The notes under the pieces: model-generated
Database searches by the model: none
What the model saw: the letters and a program-made list of their open reading frames with translations, nothing else
What the model was told of the DNA's origin: nothing
In this document: one piece after another, positions 45,312-54,869 of the stretch
Position numbering within the stretch: position 1 is the stretch's first letter
Layout: each line of letters starts with the position of its first letter
Made by a program: the position numbers and the translations under genes
DNA from: Natronobacterium haloterrestre
GTDB taxonomy: Archaea; Halobacteriota; Halobacteria; Halobacteriales; Natrialbaceae
Assembly (NCBI RefSeq): GCF_900112205.1
Contig: NZ_FOKW01000003.1
Coordinates: 434,001-498,000 of the forward strand
Reading direction: 5' to 3'
Length of the DNA stretch: 64,000 nucleotides

Positions 45312-46367
45312 ATGCGAATCCCCCGGGTCTCCGGACGGATCCTCACCTGGTCGCTGGCGCTTGTGGTCCTCCTCGCCGGAACCGTGATCGGCAGCGCGAT
45401 GCTCGGACCCGTCCGGATCGACCCGATCACCGTCTCGAAAGCCGTACTCAACCTCACGGGGATCGTGGCCTACGAGGTTCCCTCCGCCCACCAGACAATC
45501 GTCGCGGACGTGCGACTGCCACGGATCGCCCTCGGCGCGGTCGTCGGTTTCTCGCTCGCGGCCGCGGGGACGGTCATGCAGGGGTTTTTCAGGAACCCGC
45601 TCGCCGATCCGTCGATCATCGGCGTCTCGACCGGCGCGGCGGCGGGTGCGGTCGCCGCCATCGCGTTCCCCGCCCTGTTGCCGTTCTCGAGCGTCCACGT
45701 CCCCGCCTTCGTCGGAGCGATCGGAACGGCGCTGTTCGTCTACGCGGTCGCGACCGAGGGCGGGCGGACGCCGGTCGCCACCCTGTTGCTTGCCGGCGTC
45801 GCGGTCCAGGCGTTTCTCGGCGCGGTGATCTCGTACATGCTGGTTCTCAGCGGCGAGAACCTGCGGGAGGCGGTCGTCTGGATGATGGGCCACCTCCACC
45901 GGAGTAGCTGGGACGACGTCACGTTCGCGTTGCCGGTCGCCGTCGTCGGGACGGTCGTCCTCGGCGCGTACGCACGCGAGATGAACGTTCTCCTGCTGGG
46001 CGAGGAGGACGCCCACCACCTCGGCGTCGACGTCGAGCGGACCAAACTCCTCTTGCTCGCGCTGGCCAGCATCGTCACCGCCGCAGGGGTGGCCGTCGCC
46101 GGCGTCATCGGCTTCGTCGGCCTGATCGTCCCCCACATCATGCGCCTGATCGTCGGGCCGGACCACCGGATCCTGCTGCCGACCAGCGCGCTCGCGGGGG
46201 CCTCGTTTCTCGTCGCGACCGACACGATCGCACGACTCGATACCCTGCCGCTTCCGCTGGGTCTCGAGGTCGGGACGCCGATCGTCCCCGTCGGGATCGT
46301 GACGGCCGCGCTCGGCGCGCCGTTTTTCCTCTATCTGCTCACCAAACGGGAGGTGCACGCGCTGTGA
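45312..46367 (+). CDS. btuC: Corrinoid ABC transporter permease (FecCD/BtuC family)
   Basis: The 351-residue permease has the ten-helix FecCD layout. Family motifs visible are [43 protein letters not shown] (key: RLPRIA and [11 protein letters not shown]), the cytoplasmic coupling region [13 protein letters not shown], and [20 protein letters not shown] near the end. The ATG at 45312 follows the palindromic TATA element by 25 bases. Its 3' end overlaps the btuD start by four bases (GTGA), so the permease and ATPase are translated together. Confidence 0.92.
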   Translation: MRIPRVSGRILTWSLALVVLLAGTVIGSAMLGPVRIDPITVSKAVLNLTGIVAYEVPSAHQTIVADVRLPRIALGAVVGFSLAAAGTVMQGFFRNPLADPSIIGVSTGAAAGAVAAIAFPALLPFSSVHVPAFVGAIGTALFVYAVATEGGRTPVATLLLAGVAVQAFLGAVISYMLVLSGENLREAVVWMMGHLHRSSWDDVTFALPVAVVGTVVLGAYAREMNVLLLGEEDAHHLGVDVERTKLLLLALASIVTAAGVAVAGVIGFVGLIVPHIMRLIVGPDHRILLPTSALAGASFLVATDTIARLDTLPLPLGLEVGTPIVPVGIVTAALGAPFFLYLLTKREVHAL

Positions 46368-47911
46368 TCGATCCGTTCGGCGTTCGGAGCGACGGAGACG
46401 GGGGAGGTGGGAGAGGCGACCGCGAGAACGAGAGCCACGGCGACGCATCGCCGTTCGACGTCGGCCCCGCGACGATCGCCATCGACGACGTTTCCGTCTC
46501 GTTCGGCGACCTCTCGGTCCTCGAGGACGTCTCCGCGACGGTTCGACCGGGCGAGTTCGTCGGACTCGTCGGCCCGAACGGGGCGGGGAAGACCACCCTG
46601 CTGCGTACGATTAGCGGGGCGCTCGAGCCCGATGCCGGACGGGTGACGGTCGACGGCGTCGACGTCCACGACGTCCCCTCGCGAGAGTCGAGCCGGCTCG
46701 TCGCGGTCGTCCCGCAGGACACAACGCTCTCGTTTTCGTTCCCCGTCCGGGACGTCGTCGAGATGGGGCGACATCCCCATCGCTCGCGGTTCTCGCCGCC
46801 GACCAACCGGGATCGCGAAGCGGTCGCCCGGGCCCTCGAGCACACTCGTACGGCCGAACTCGCCGACCGCCCGATCGACGAGATCAGCGGCGGCCAGCGC
46901 CAGCGGGTCGTCCTCGCGCGGGCGATCGCCCAGGGGACGCCCGCACTTCTGCTGGACGAGCCGACCGCGAGCCTCGACGTCAACCACGCGATCGAGACGC
47001 TCGAGCTGGTCCGCGAGCTGGTCGCGGACGGCCGGACCGCGGTGGCGGCGATCCACGATCTCGATCTCGCTGCGCGGTACTGCGATCGACTGGTGATGGT
47101 CGCCGACGGCGGCGTGAGAAGCGTTGGCTCGCCCGCGGAGGTACTCACGAGCGAGGCGCTCGCGGACGCGTTCGACGCGACGGCGACGGTGACCCCGAAC
47201 CCGGTGACGGGGACGGAAACGGTGACGGCGCTGCCCGACGCCGACGATGCGCTGGCGGCCGTCGAATCGGCGACGGTCGACACCGATGCCCCCGGCGAAC
47301 GGGAGCCAAGCACCGAACGGTCGGCCGACGCAGCCAGACTCGAGGGCGACGGCGGACGGATCGTCGACGTCGACCGGGATGACCTCGCGGTTCACGTTCT
47401 CGGAACGGGAACGACCGCCGCGGGCGTGCTCGCGCGCCTCGAGACCGCCTTCGATGGGGCCGATCGCCGGATCACCCTTACTACGTCCGTCGGCCCCGTA
47501 ACACCGGGCGTCGTCACCGAAACCGCCGACCGCCTCGGGGTCGAGGTCGAGGTCATCGAGGCTGAACCGCACGCCGCGCTGTCCGAGGCTCGCCGGGAAA
47601 CGCTCGTCGAACGGATCCGGACCGCCGACGCAACGGTGCTGGCCGATCCCGTGCTGGGCTCGGCGGGCGTCGTGCTCGAGACCCTCGAGGCGGCCGAACC
47701 GGCGGCGCTGGTCGTCACGGATCGGCGACCGCTCGAGGAGCGCAATTTCGCGGGCGAGACGGCCCGCCGACGGTACGAGCGGCTTCGCGATCCCGACCGG
47801 GACGGAGTCGTGGAAGCGACCCCGGAAACGGTGCTCGAGGGGCTCTCGAAGGTACTCGGGCGGGGCGGCTCCGACCGCGTCGACCTGGCCGCCGAGTCAG
47901 CGACCGACTGA
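46364..47911 (+). CDS. btuD: Corrinoid ABC transporter ATP-binding protein with extra C-terminal domain
   Basis: Starting at a GTG within the btuC stop, the 515-residue protein has a complete ATPase domain: Walker [11 protein letters not shown]-loop VPQDTTLSF, signature [14 protein letters not shown], Walker [13 protein letters not shown] and switch His in AAIHDLDL. The Pfam-type ATPase ends near residue 290. A linker and a C-terminal domain of about 170 residues follow ([55 protein letters not shown]), an alpha/beta unit with a GTGTT loop that resembles cobalamin-related or nucleotide-binding folds. This addition is shared by haloarchaeal BtuD proteins and may regulate uptake. Confidence 0.9.
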   Translation: MIDPFGVRSDGDGGGGRGDRENESHGDASPFDVGPATIAIDDVSVSFGDLSVLEDVSATVRPGEFVGLVGPNGAGKTTLLRTISGALEPDAGRVTVDGVDVHDVPSRESSRLVAVVPQDTTLSFSFPVRDVVEMGRHPHRSRFSPPTNRDREAVARALEHTRTAELADRPIDEISGGQRQRVVLARAIAQGTPALLLDEPTASLDVNHAIETLELVRELVADGRTAVAAIHDLDLAARYCDRLVMVADGGVRSVGSPAEVLTSEALADAFDATATVTPNPVTGTETVTALPDADDALAAVESATVDTDAPGEREPSTERSADAARLEGDGGRIVDVDRDDLAVHVLGTGTTAAGVLARLETAFDGADRRITLTTSVGPVTPGVVTETADRLGVEVEVIEAEPHAALSEARRETLVERIRTADATVLADPVLGSAGVVLETLEAAEPAALVVTDRRPLEERNFAGETARRRYERLRDPDRDGVVEATPETVLEGLSKVLGRGGSDRVDLAAESATD

Positions 47912-47943
47912 CCGTTCCACGGCCGGAACCGCGAACTGGACGG

Positions 47944-47949
47944 TTTTTT
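47944..47949 (+). terminator. T-run between btuD and gatE
   Basis: A TTTTTT run follows the btuD stop by 32 bases and has the form of an archaeal U-rich terminator. The same stretch (TTTTTTACCC) lies about 30 bases before the gatE start codon, so it may equally be the gatE TATA box. Both roles are possible. Confidence 0.4.
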
Positions 47950-47975
47950 ACCCCTCCGTCACCGAGTCACCGGCA

Positions 47976-49850
47976 ATGAGCGAGACCGAGTACGACTACG
48001 ACGAGCTCGGACTCGTCGCCGGGCTGGAGATCCACCAGCAACTCGATACGGCGACGAAGCTGTTCTGTCAGTGTCCGACCGCCCTCCGCGAGCCAGAGGA
48101 GGCCGAGCGTACCTTCACCCGCTATCTCCACCCCACACGGAGCGAACTGGGCGAGATCGACGAGGCCGCCTTAGAGGAGAGCAAGGTCGACCGCGAGTTC
48201 GAGTACCTCGCGTACGACACCACCTGTCTCGTCGAGGAGGACGACGAGCCGCCCCACGAACTCGACGACGAGGCCCTCGAGACGGTCCTCGAGATCGCCC
48301 AGCTACTGGACATGGAGCCGGTCGACCAGGCCCACGTCATGCGCAAGATCGTCGTCGACGGCTCGAACACGTCGGGCTTCCAGCGGTCGACGCTGATGGC
48401 GACCGACGGCGAGATCGAGACGAGCGAGGGGACCGTCGGCGTCGAGGACCTCATGCTCGAGGAGGAAAGCGCCCAGCGCGTCGAAGAGACCGACGACGGG
48501 GTTCGCTACAGCCTCGATCGGCTCGGCATCCCGCTGGTCGAGATCGGCACCGAGCCGGACATCTCGACGCCGGAACAGGCGCTCGAGGCCGCCGAGCGGA
48601 TCGGGATGTTGCTCCGCTCGACGGGCAAGGTCAAGCGTGGGCTCGGGACGATCCGCCAGGACGTCAACGTCTCGATCGCGGAGGGCGCTCGCGTCGAGAT
48701 CAAGGGCGTCCAGAGCCTGGACGACATCGACGATATCGTCCGCAACGAGGTCGCCCGGCAGGTCGAACTCGTCGAGATCGCCGACGAGCTAACGGGGCGC
48801 GAGGCGGAAGTCGGCGAGCCCGAAGACGTCACCGCGGTCTTCGAGGACACGGACAGCGGCGTCATCAAGGGCGCGCTCGGCTCCGGCGGGAGCGTGATGG
48901 CCGTCCCGCTGTACGGGTTCGACGGCCTCGTCGGCCGCGAGATCGCCCCGGACCGCCGTCTCGGCACGGAGTTCTCCGACCACGCGAAGCGCCACGGCGC
49001 GGGCGGCATCTTCCACACCGACGAACTGCCGGCCTACGGCGTCACCGAGGAGGAGGTCGAGGTACTCCGGGACGCGGTCGACGCGGGGCCGGAGGACGCC
49101 GTCGCCATCGTCGCCGACGACACCGACACGGCCGAGGCGGCGATCGAGGCCGTCGCCGAACGCGCCGCAACCGCCCTCGAGGGCGTTCCCGAGGAGACTC
49201 GGGGCGCGAACGACGACGGGACGACCCGCTATCTGCGACCGCTCCCGGGCGCGGCGCGGATGTACCCCGAGACGGACGTACCGCCCGTCGAGCCCGACCC
49301 GAGTGACGTTCCCGAACCCGAACTGCTAACCGAGAAGGTCGAGCGCTACCAGGCGGAGTACGACCTCGGCGAAGGACTGGCCGAACAGGTCGCCTACGGG
49401 AAGCACATGCCGCTGTTCGAGGACGTCGTCTCCGACGGGATCGACCCCACACTGGCCGCGTCGACGCTCGAGTCGACCCTGACCGAACTCCGTCGTGACG
49501 ACGTCCCCGTAGAGAACCTCGAGGATGGGCACCTGCGCGGCGTGCTCGAACTGGTCGAGGACGGCGAGCTTCCCAACGAGGGCGTGCCGGACCTGCTGAC
49601 CGCGCTGGCCGAGGACCCCGATCGGACCGCCGCGGAGGCGGCCGAGGAAGAAGGGCTCGGCGGTGCGGACGAGCAAGAGGTTCGGGAAGCTGTCGTCGAG
49701 GTCGTCGAGCGAAACGAGGCCCAGGTCGAGCAAGAGGGGATGCAGGCCTTCTCGGGCCTGATGGGCGAGTGCATGGGCGCACTCCGCGGGAAGGCCGACG
49801 GCGACCTCGTGAGTCAGTTGCTGCGCGAGGAGATCCAGAAGCGCGCCTGA
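47976..49850 (+). CDS. gatE: Glu-tRNA(Gln) amidotransferase subunit E
   Basis: GatE, with GatD, converts Glu-tRNA-Gln to Gln-tRNA-Gln in archaea that lack glutaminyl-tRNA synthetase. The 624-residue protein has the GatB/E catalytic core: GLVAGLEIHQQLDTATKLFCQCP, VMRKIVVDGSNTSGFQRS, IPLVEIGTEPDI and GLGTIRQDVNVSIAEGARVEIKGVQ, an inserted AspRS-like domain typical of GatE (about residues 290-420, GVIKGALGSGG), and the C-terminal helical YqeY-like tail. GatD is not in this window. The conserved start follows the ATG directly. Confidence 0.96.
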   Translation: MSETEYDYDELGLVAGLEIHQQLDTATKLFCQCPTALREPEEAERTFTRYLHPTRSELGEIDEAALEESKVDREFEYLAYDTTCLVEEDDEPPHELDDEALETVLEIAQLLDMEPVDQAHVMRKIVVDGSNTSGFQRSTLMATDGEIETSEGTVGVEDLMLEEESAQRVEETDDGVRYSLDRLGIPLVEIGTEPDISTPEQALEAAERIGMLLRSTGKVKRGLGTIRQDVNVSIAEGARVEIKGVQSLDDIDDIVRNEVARQVELVEIADELTGREAEVGEPEDVTAVFEDTDSGVIKGALGSGGSVMAVPLYGFDGLVGREIAPDRRLGTEFSDHAKRHGAGGIFHTDELPAYGVTEEEVEVLRDAVDAGPEDAVAIVADDTDTAEAAIEAVAERAATALEGVPEETRGANDDGTTRYLRPLPGAARMYPETDVPPVEPDPSDVPEPELLTEKVERYQAEYDLGEGLAEQVAYGKHMPLFEDVVSDGIDPTLAASTLESTLTELRRDDVPVENLEDGHLRGVLELVEDGELPNEGVPDLLTALAEDPDRTAAEAAEEEGLGGADEQEVREAVVEVVERNEAQVEQEGMQAFSGLMGECMGALRGKADGDLVSQLLREEIQKRA

Positions 49851-49884
49851 GCTGCCCACCTTCCGTTCGACGCCGGTCGGCGTC

Positions 49885-50367
49885 TCAGTCGTCGACGAGT
49901 TCCTCGAGCAACGTCTCCAGTTCGTAGCTCTGTAACGCGTCCCGTTCCTCGATCGCCGAGATGACGAACGTCGAGTCGGTACGCTCGACGCCCTCGAGTT
50001 GCTCGAACTCGGCGATCAGCCGCTCGACGGTCTCGCTGCTGCTCAGACGGGCGACGACGATGAAATCCGTCTCGCCCATCGTGAAGTAGACGTTCGTGAC
50101 GCCCTCGACCGTCAGGAGCCGATCCGCGAACGACTCGTACGAGCCCTGGTAGTCGGCGTGGACCTCGACGATGACGGTCACGCCCAGTCCGAGTTTCTCG
50201 AGGTCGAGGTCGTACCGGTCGTTCGTGATGATGCCCTCCTCACGGAGGTTGGAGAGCCGGTAATGGATCGTCGAGACCGGGATGTCCGTTTCCTCGTGGA
50301 GCTGTTCGGGGCTTCCGGTTCCGAGTTCGGAGATGGCCTTCAACAGTCGCACGTCGCGCTCGTCCAT
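49885..50367 (-). CDS. Lrp/AsnC family transcriptional regulator
   Basis: The 160-residue protein starts MDERDVRLLKAISELGTGSP and has an N-terminal winged helix (VSTIHYRLSNLREEGIITNDRYDL) and a C-terminal RAM ligand-binding domain (VTVIVEVHADYQGSYESFADRL; VYFTMGETDFIVVARLSS). Such regulators form dimers or octamers and respond to amino acids. It is divergent from the EamA transporter gene, with a gap of 179 bases that holds an inverted repeat overlapping the transporter promoter, so it probably controls that gene. The ATG at 50367 fits the conserved start; an earlier ATG gives an unrelated nine-residue extension. Confidence 0.9.
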   Translation of the reverse strand: MDERDVRLLKAISELGTGSPEQLHEETDIPVSTIHYRLSNLREEGIITNDRYDLDLEKLGLGVTVIVEVHADYQGSYESFADRLLTVEGVTNVYFTMGETDFIVVARLSSSETVERLIAEFEQLEGVERTDSTFVISAIEERDALQSYELETLLEELVDD

Positions 50368-50499
50368 ACGCGCACACTGGAGACTGGGGAACAAGTGTCC
50401 TTCGGCTGATGATATTGGAGAAATCTACAACGTACCACCGCGATATGGAGGGTGTTTGAATGCCATCCATATGTATGATTGTCAATCCGAGATTTGCAG

Positions 50500-50528
50500 G
50501 GTTGTTGTAGAAGGACCTAAGTACAACC
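50500..50528 (+). promoter_or_regulatory. Inverted repeat overlapping the EamA promoter
   Basis: GGTTGT at 50500 and ACAACC at 50523 form a perfect 6-base inverted repeat with a 17-base spacer. The second half lies within the TATA region (CTAAGTAC) about 25-30 bases before the EamA start codon. Its position between a divergent Lrp-type regulator and a transporter suggests an operator. Confidence 0.35.
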
Positions 50529-50546
50529 ACCTATTCTGAATTCCGT

Positions 50547-51581
50547 ATGAAGATATCCGGATTAGTTCCAGAGAAATACCTCGAATTGGTGTTGTTTTCG
50601 ATACTCGCGATCTGCTGGGGAGGGTCGTTCGTCGCGATCGAGATCGGGCTCGAATACGTCCCGCCGCTGCTGTTCGCCGGGCTGCGGTACGCCCTGGCTG
50701 GCGTGATCGTCCTGGGATACGCCGTCCTTACCACGAACCACGTCTGGCCCGCCGATCGTGGGGAGTGGCTCGCCGTCGGCGTCGCCGGGACGCTCGTCAT
50801 CGCGCTCTATCACGGACTGCTGTACGTCGGCGAACTGTACGTTTCGGGCGCCGTCGCCGCGACGCTCGTCAGTACGGCCCCGATCCTCACGGTCGCGTTC
50901 GCCGGTGTCGTACTGCCGAGCGAACGGCTTGGGCCCGTCGGTCTGGTCGGGTTCGCCCTCGGACTGCTGGGCGTGATCATGGTCGTGCAGCCGACGCCCT
51001 CGATGCTCGGCGCGGACGCGACGGTCGGGGCTGCCCTCGTCTTCGCCTCGGCGATCGCGTTCGCGCTGGGCGGCGTCCTCGTACGGCCGATCGAATCGGA
51101 TCTCCCGATCGAGTCCCTCGAGGGCTGGGCGATGATCCTCGGCTCCGCCGTGTTGCTCGGCTGGGGGTTCCTGCGGGGCGAGTCGGTCGCCGCGATCGAA
51201 CTGACGGCGACCGCGATCGTCTCCTACGTCTATCTCACCTTCGTCTCCGGCGTGTTCGCGTTCCTGCTTTACTTCGAGTTGCTCGACCGGAGCGGCCCCA
51301 CGCAGGTCAACCTGGTCGGGTACGCCGAGCCGGCGGTCGCGATCGTCATCAGCTGGCTCGTCCTCGGGTCGGTCGTCGACTCGTTGACTATCGTCGGCTT
51401 GCTGACGATTCTCGTCGGGTTCGTGCTGATCAAGCGGCGGGCGATCCGACGTCTCCTGCGATCCCACTGGAAGCCGACCGCGGCGCGTCACGGCGGCCGA
51501 ACGCCGTCCGTCTCGAGCGAGCGAGCGCAGCCGCGAACCGACGGCGGAACGCCCGAGTCGGAACCCGAATCCGCCGACTAG
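50547..51581 (+). CDS. EamA/DMT-superfamily transporter
   Basis: The 344-residue protein has ten membrane helices arranged as two EamA repeats. The first starts LELVLFSILAICWGGSFVAIEIGLEYVPPLLFAGLRY (key: WGGSFVAIEIGL) and the second starts GAALVFASAIAFALGGVLVR. The helix YAEPAVAIVISWLVLG is the usual last-but-one motif. EamA proteins move amino acids, metabolites or drugs across the membrane, mostly outward; the substrate is unknown here. The basic cytoplasmic tail ends in an acidic, disordered segment. The divergent Lrp-type gene suggests an amino acid or related compound. Confidence 0.9.
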   Translation: MKISGLVPEKYLELVLFSILAICWGGSFVAIEIGLEYVPPLLFAGLRYALAGVIVLGYAVLTTNHVWPADRGEWLAVGVAGTLVIALYHGLLYVGELYVSGAVAATLVSTAPILTVAFAGVVLPSERLGPVGLVGFALGLLGVIMVVQPTPSMLGADATVGAALVFASAIAFALGGVLVRPIESDLPIESLEGWAMILGSAVLLGWGFLRGESVAAIELTATAIVSYVYLTFVSGVFAFLLYFELLDRSGPTQVNLVGYAEPAVAIVISWLVLGSVVDSLTIVGLLTILVGFVLIKRRAIRRLLRSHWKPTAARHGGRTPSVSSERAQPRTDGGTPESEPESAD

Positions 51582-51660
51582 ACGCTCTCTCGACGGCATA
51601 GTTGTTTGTTATCATTTAACATCCTAGAAAGATTTATCAGCGGGAACGTGGGCCGTACGA

Positions 51661-52305
51661 ATGATGACTGCACCGACACGTACGATCGTGGCCCACGTCC
51701 GCGCACCCCTGCTACTCGAGCCCGTCGACAGCCAGATCGAAACGCTGCGGGCCTGCGAGTCCGAGGGAGCGATCGACGACCTGCTGTTGCGCAGCTGGCC
51801 CAAGGAGGTCACGCGCTCGGAGGCGAGCCCGCACCAGGAGGTCCTCGAGGCATACGAGCGATTCGAGTCGTGGGCTGATCGCCGCGGGGTGAGCATCCGC
51901 CCGCCGTTCAGGGAACGGACCAGCACCTCGCAGGTGACCGGCGAGACGCGGGAGTTGCTGGTCACGCCACTGCTCTGTCTTGAGGTCTACGCTGACGACG
52001 AGTTCGTCGGCGTCTTCCCGCACTCGGAGGCCGACGGGGAGGAGACGTACACGACCGACGAGGCCATCGCGACGCTCCGGACCGGCGAGCTTCCGACGCC
52101 GCTGGGCGAGGAGCCAACCGTGGAAACCGCAGCGAACGACGGGGCCTGCCCCGAATGTGGTGGCTCCCTGGTCGATGGCCAGGGGCTGTACGCCTGTGCC
52201 GAGTGCGAGTGGGTCGGCACCGCGACGGCAACCGGCGAGTTCGCCGCATACGAGACACCAGCGGTCGAATCGGAGCGCCGCGGTCGAGTGCTCGAGAGCC
52301 GGTAG
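51661..52305 (+). CDS. Haloarchaeal HTH-related protein with C-terminal zinc ribbon
   Basis: The 214-residue protein has an N-terminal domain of a family common in haloarchaea: HVRAPLLLEPVDSQIETLRACE, then IDDLLLRSWPKEVTRSE, then YERFESWADRRGVSIRPPF and LLVTPLLCLEVYADDEFVGVFPHS. A C-terminal zinc ribbon follows, CPECGGSLVDGQGLYACAECEWVG. Proteins of this kind are listed as HTH-domain proteins, but DNA binding has not been shown. The promoter carries a TTTATCAGC-like TATA about 25 bases upstream. It has no operon partner. Function is unknown. Confidence 0.75.
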   Translation: MMTAPTRTIVAHVRAPLLLEPVDSQIETLRACESEGAIDDLLLRSWPKEVTRSEASPHQEVLEAYERFESWADRRGVSIRPPFRERTSTSQVTGETRELLVTPLLCLEVYADDEFVGVFPHSEADGEETYTTDEAIATLRTGELPTPLGEEPTVETAANDGACPECGGSLVDGQGLYACAECEWVGTATATGEFAAYETPAVESERRGRVLESR

Positions 52306-52400
52306 CTTCCTCGCCCCCGTTCTCCACGTTCGTCTCGAGCGTCCCCGCGAAGTGGGGCATGGCGTCCGTAGGGGCGAATACGTGTTACACGATACGCGTT

Positions 52401-52477
52401 ACACGTCCCGATCCCAACCGACTATCACACGTCCCGACCCAACCAACTGTCATACGTACCGATCCCAAACAACTATG
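52401..52477 (+). repeat. Three tandem imperfect 26-base repeats
   Basis: The copies are 52401-52426 (starts ACACGTCCCGATCCCAACCG), 52427-52451 (ACACGTCCCGACCCAACCAA) and 52452-52477 (ATACGTACCGATCCCAAACA). The period is 26, 25 and 26 bases, close to two and a half helical turns. They lie 113-189 bases before the HEAT-repeat gene, in a non-coding gap of 284 bases, and could be a regulator-binding array or a leftover of slippage. Confidence 0.6.
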
Positions 52478-52589
52478 TAATCGAGTGATAATTTCTCGAA
52501 CAGCAATCGGTTCGGGTTGCGGTCGATTGCCGTCGGCGATTCGGCCGACAATCCGGAGCGTAGCCGGGACTTCAGGGGAAATTCAGATC

Positions 52590-53888
52590 ATGCGCGAGGG
52601 AGATACGGCGTTCCTGTACGAGTTGGCACGCGATTCGGAAGAACTGAAGCTTCTCGAGTACCTGACGGACGCGGAGAAGCCGATCATCCGGTACCGAGCG
52701 GCGGAACTACTCGGCGGCCTTCGGACGGGAACGAATTCACAGAGCGAGGAACGGATCGGGACGGCGTTGCTCCGGACGGCCAAGACCGACGAGAGCGACG
52801 ACGTACGTGCGGCCGCGATCGACGCGATGTACCTCCGCGACGAGGGCTACCTGGAGCGGCTGATCGAGGAGGTCGCCGCGGGCGAGGTCGACGATCCGCC
52901 GGAGTGGATGGACGTCGACCGGGTCACCGACTGGCTCGCGGCCGATCAGCCCGAGTTCCGGATGGTGGCGGCTGCCGCCGTCGGTCGCATCGGCGACGAC
53001 ACCGGCGTACCGGCTCTCGTCGACGCCGTCGCCGACGCCGACGTTCGCGTTCGAACGAAAGCGGCCGAAGCCTGTGGAAAGATCGGGGACCCGCGTGCTA
53101 TCGACGCGCTCGCGTCGCGGCTGGACGACCCACAGAATCAGGTGCGTCGCGCTGCGGCAGCGGCGCTTGCCTCGATCGGGACGCGACGGGCCGTCGAAGC
53201 CCTCGCGCCCGCCGCGCGCTCGGATACGGAGTCCGTTCGCGTCATCGCCGTCGGCGAACTCGATCGATTCGGCTCGCTGGAGCCGCTGCCGCTACTGATC
53301 GAGGCCCTCGAGGACGGGTCCGAACTCGTCCGCCGGACGGCGACGCGGACGATACTCGAGTTGCTCGCGAACGCTCCTGCGGAACGGAGCCACGACGTTC
53401 GACACGAGGTGGCCGAAGCGATCTTCGACGCCTCGCCGCCGGATCTCGCGGCGCAACTCCTGACGATACTGCGGGGGAACCAGCCGGCCTACATCCGGCG
53501 GAACGCGACCTGGCTGCTCGGTCGCGTCGCCGAGAACGAACGGGAGTATCCCGACGCGGTCGTCGACTACCTGATCCGCGCGCTCGACGACGAGGACGAA
53601 CTCACCGCGAAGTTCGCGCTCTCGACGCTGGTCGAACTCGAGGACCCGAGCCTGCTCGAGCGACTCCGGGAGTTCCTCGACCGCGACGACGTCTCCGAAG
53701 CCGCGACGTCCCGGGCCGAGTTCGTCCGGAAAAAGCGGGCCGAAGCGAATCGCCCCTCCCGGGAAGCCGTCACGAATTCGGTGGAGTACACGTACGTCTC
53801 GGATCCGTCGGACTACACGGCGAAAAAGCGCGAGCGGGGAAGCGACTCGTCGACCGACGCAGGGGACGACTCGGATTCGAACGAATGA
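52590..53888 (+). CDS. HEAT-repeat protein
   Basis: The 432-residue protein is an alpha solenoid made of about eight to ten HEAT (PBS lyase-like) repeats, with units such as FRMVAAAAVGRIGDDTGVPALVDAVAD, VRTKAAEACGKIGDPRAIDALAS and VRRAAAAALASIGTRRAVEALAP (each 27-32 residues). The C-terminal 60 residues are polar and probably disordered (ending GDDSDSNE). It is a soluble scaffold; binding partner unknown. The ATG at 52590 is chosen because the repeat fold starts there; a longer open frame upstream is not halophilic in composition. It is followed by the zinc-finger/RecA-like gene after 149 bases. Confidence 0.85.
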   Translation: MREGDTAFLYELARDSEELKLLEYLTDAEKPIIRYRAAELLGGLRTGTNSQSEERIGTALLRTAKTDESDDVRAAAIDAMYLRDEGYLERLIEEVAAGEVDDPPEWMDVDRVTDWLAADQPEFRMVAAAAVGRIGDDTGVPALVDAVADADVRVRTKAAEACGKIGDPRAIDALASRLDDPQNQVRRAAAAALASIGTRRAVEALAPAARSDTESVRVIAVGELDRFGSLEPLPLLIEALEDGSELVRRTATRTILELLANAPAERSHDVRHEVAEAIFDASPPDLAAQLLTILRGNQPAYIRRNATWLLGRVAENEREYPDAVVDYLIRALDDEDELTAKFALSTLVELEDPSLLERLREFLDRDDVSEAATSRAEFVRKKRAEANRPSREAVTNSVEYTYVSDPSDYTAKKRERGSDSSTDAGDDSDSNE

Positions 53889-54037
53889 TCTCCCCGATGG
53901 CATTCCGCCCTGCCGTTCGTCTCCCCGCCTTCGCGGTCTCCGAATCGAACCCCTCCATCACGTTCGCCGAAACATGATACGTACTGTCCAACGGTATACC
54001 GGCCCAATCACGGCCGACACGGAGCGGGGGAGGATGT

Positions 54038-54862
54038 ATGGTCTATAGGTGGGACTGTCGGCAGTGCGAGTTTACGGTCTGGTCGCCGTCGGAGGGGACG
54101 ACCCGCGACGCGGTGAGTTCGCACCTGCTCGAGCACAACCGTCGGTCGCTCTACAGGGAGGGGTACCAGATCGGCTGGAACTGTCCGCGGTGCGGGGCGG
54201 CCACCCTGAAACACGACAAGGACGAGGCCGTCGGGGCGTTCAAGCGCCATCTCTACGAGCACGTCGAGGGACGCGTACAGTCGGGAACACACGTCGCCAG
54301 CGAGGTCGATGGCACCGGGAACGCCCTGGTCCTCGCATCGCCGGACAGCACGGGTGCCAACAACGCCAGGGTCCACTTCTTCGCCCCCTACGACGTCGCG
54401 ATCCTCGTGACGACGGCCGTCGCGGATCGCCTTCGCCTGCTCGAGGCCCACCAGTCGTCGTGGCCCGACCGAACGATCGTGCTGACGACGAAACGGCAAC
54501 CGCTGTCCTCGGCCGACGACCTCGACCTTCGCGACGTGCCCCTCGAGATCGTTCAACTGGATCCGGGGATCGGACTGGACGGGATCGGGGAGACTATTTC
54601 GCGGGTCATCGCCGAGCACAACTCGCCGGAAACGACCATCTCGCTGTCGTTCGAGATCCTTTCCGAACTGCTCGTCAAGAGCAAACTGGAGACGCTGTTC
54701 AAGTTCCTCCACCTGCTTACCTCGCGAGTCGACAGCGCCGACGCGTTCTCACATTTCTACTGCGATCCGGAGACCAAGTCCGGACCGACGATCAACCTGC
54801 TCTCGGAGGTGTTCGACCTCCGAATTTCGGCGACCGACGATCGCCTCGTTCTCGAGTCCTGA
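54038..54862 (+). CDS. Two-zinc-finger protein with degenerate RecA-like domain (DUF7504-type)
   Basis: The 274-residue protein opens with two C2H2-like fingers: YRWDCRQCEFTVWSPSEG...SSHLLEH and WNCPRCGAATLKHDKDEA...KRHLYEHVEG, both with CxxC and H-x4-H. The remaining 190 residues resemble the DUF7504 group of RecA/KaiC-like proteins, with NALVLASPDSTGANN at the P-loop position but no GxxxxGK(S/T), and strands ISLSFEILSELLVKSKLETLFKFLHLLTSRVD near the end (key: FKFLHLLTSRVD). ATP binding is therefore doubtful. The combination suggests a regulatory or scaffold protein. It runs convergently toward the TrmJ-like gene with seven bases between stops. Confidence 0.72.
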   Translation: MVYRWDCRQCEFTVWSPSEGTTRDAVSSHLLEHNRRSLYREGYQIGWNCPRCGAATLKHDKDEAVGAFKRHLYEHVEGRVQSGTHVASEVDGTGNALVLASPDSTGANNARVHFFAPYDVAILVTTAVADRLRLLEAHQSSWPDRTIVLTTKRQPLSSADDLDLRDVPLEIVQLDPGIGLDGIGETISRVIAEHNSPETTISLSFEILSELLVKSKLETLFKFLHLLTSRVDSADAFSHFYCDPETKSGPTINLLSEVFDLRISATDDRLVLES

Positions 54863-54869
54863 GTCGACG

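Noticed and set aside
52590-54862. HEAT protein and neighbour as part of a chemotaxis/archaellum locus (Halobacterium has a HEAT protein beside CheF)
   Set aside because: No che, fla/arl or CheF gene is present, and HEAT proteins are common in haloarchaea.
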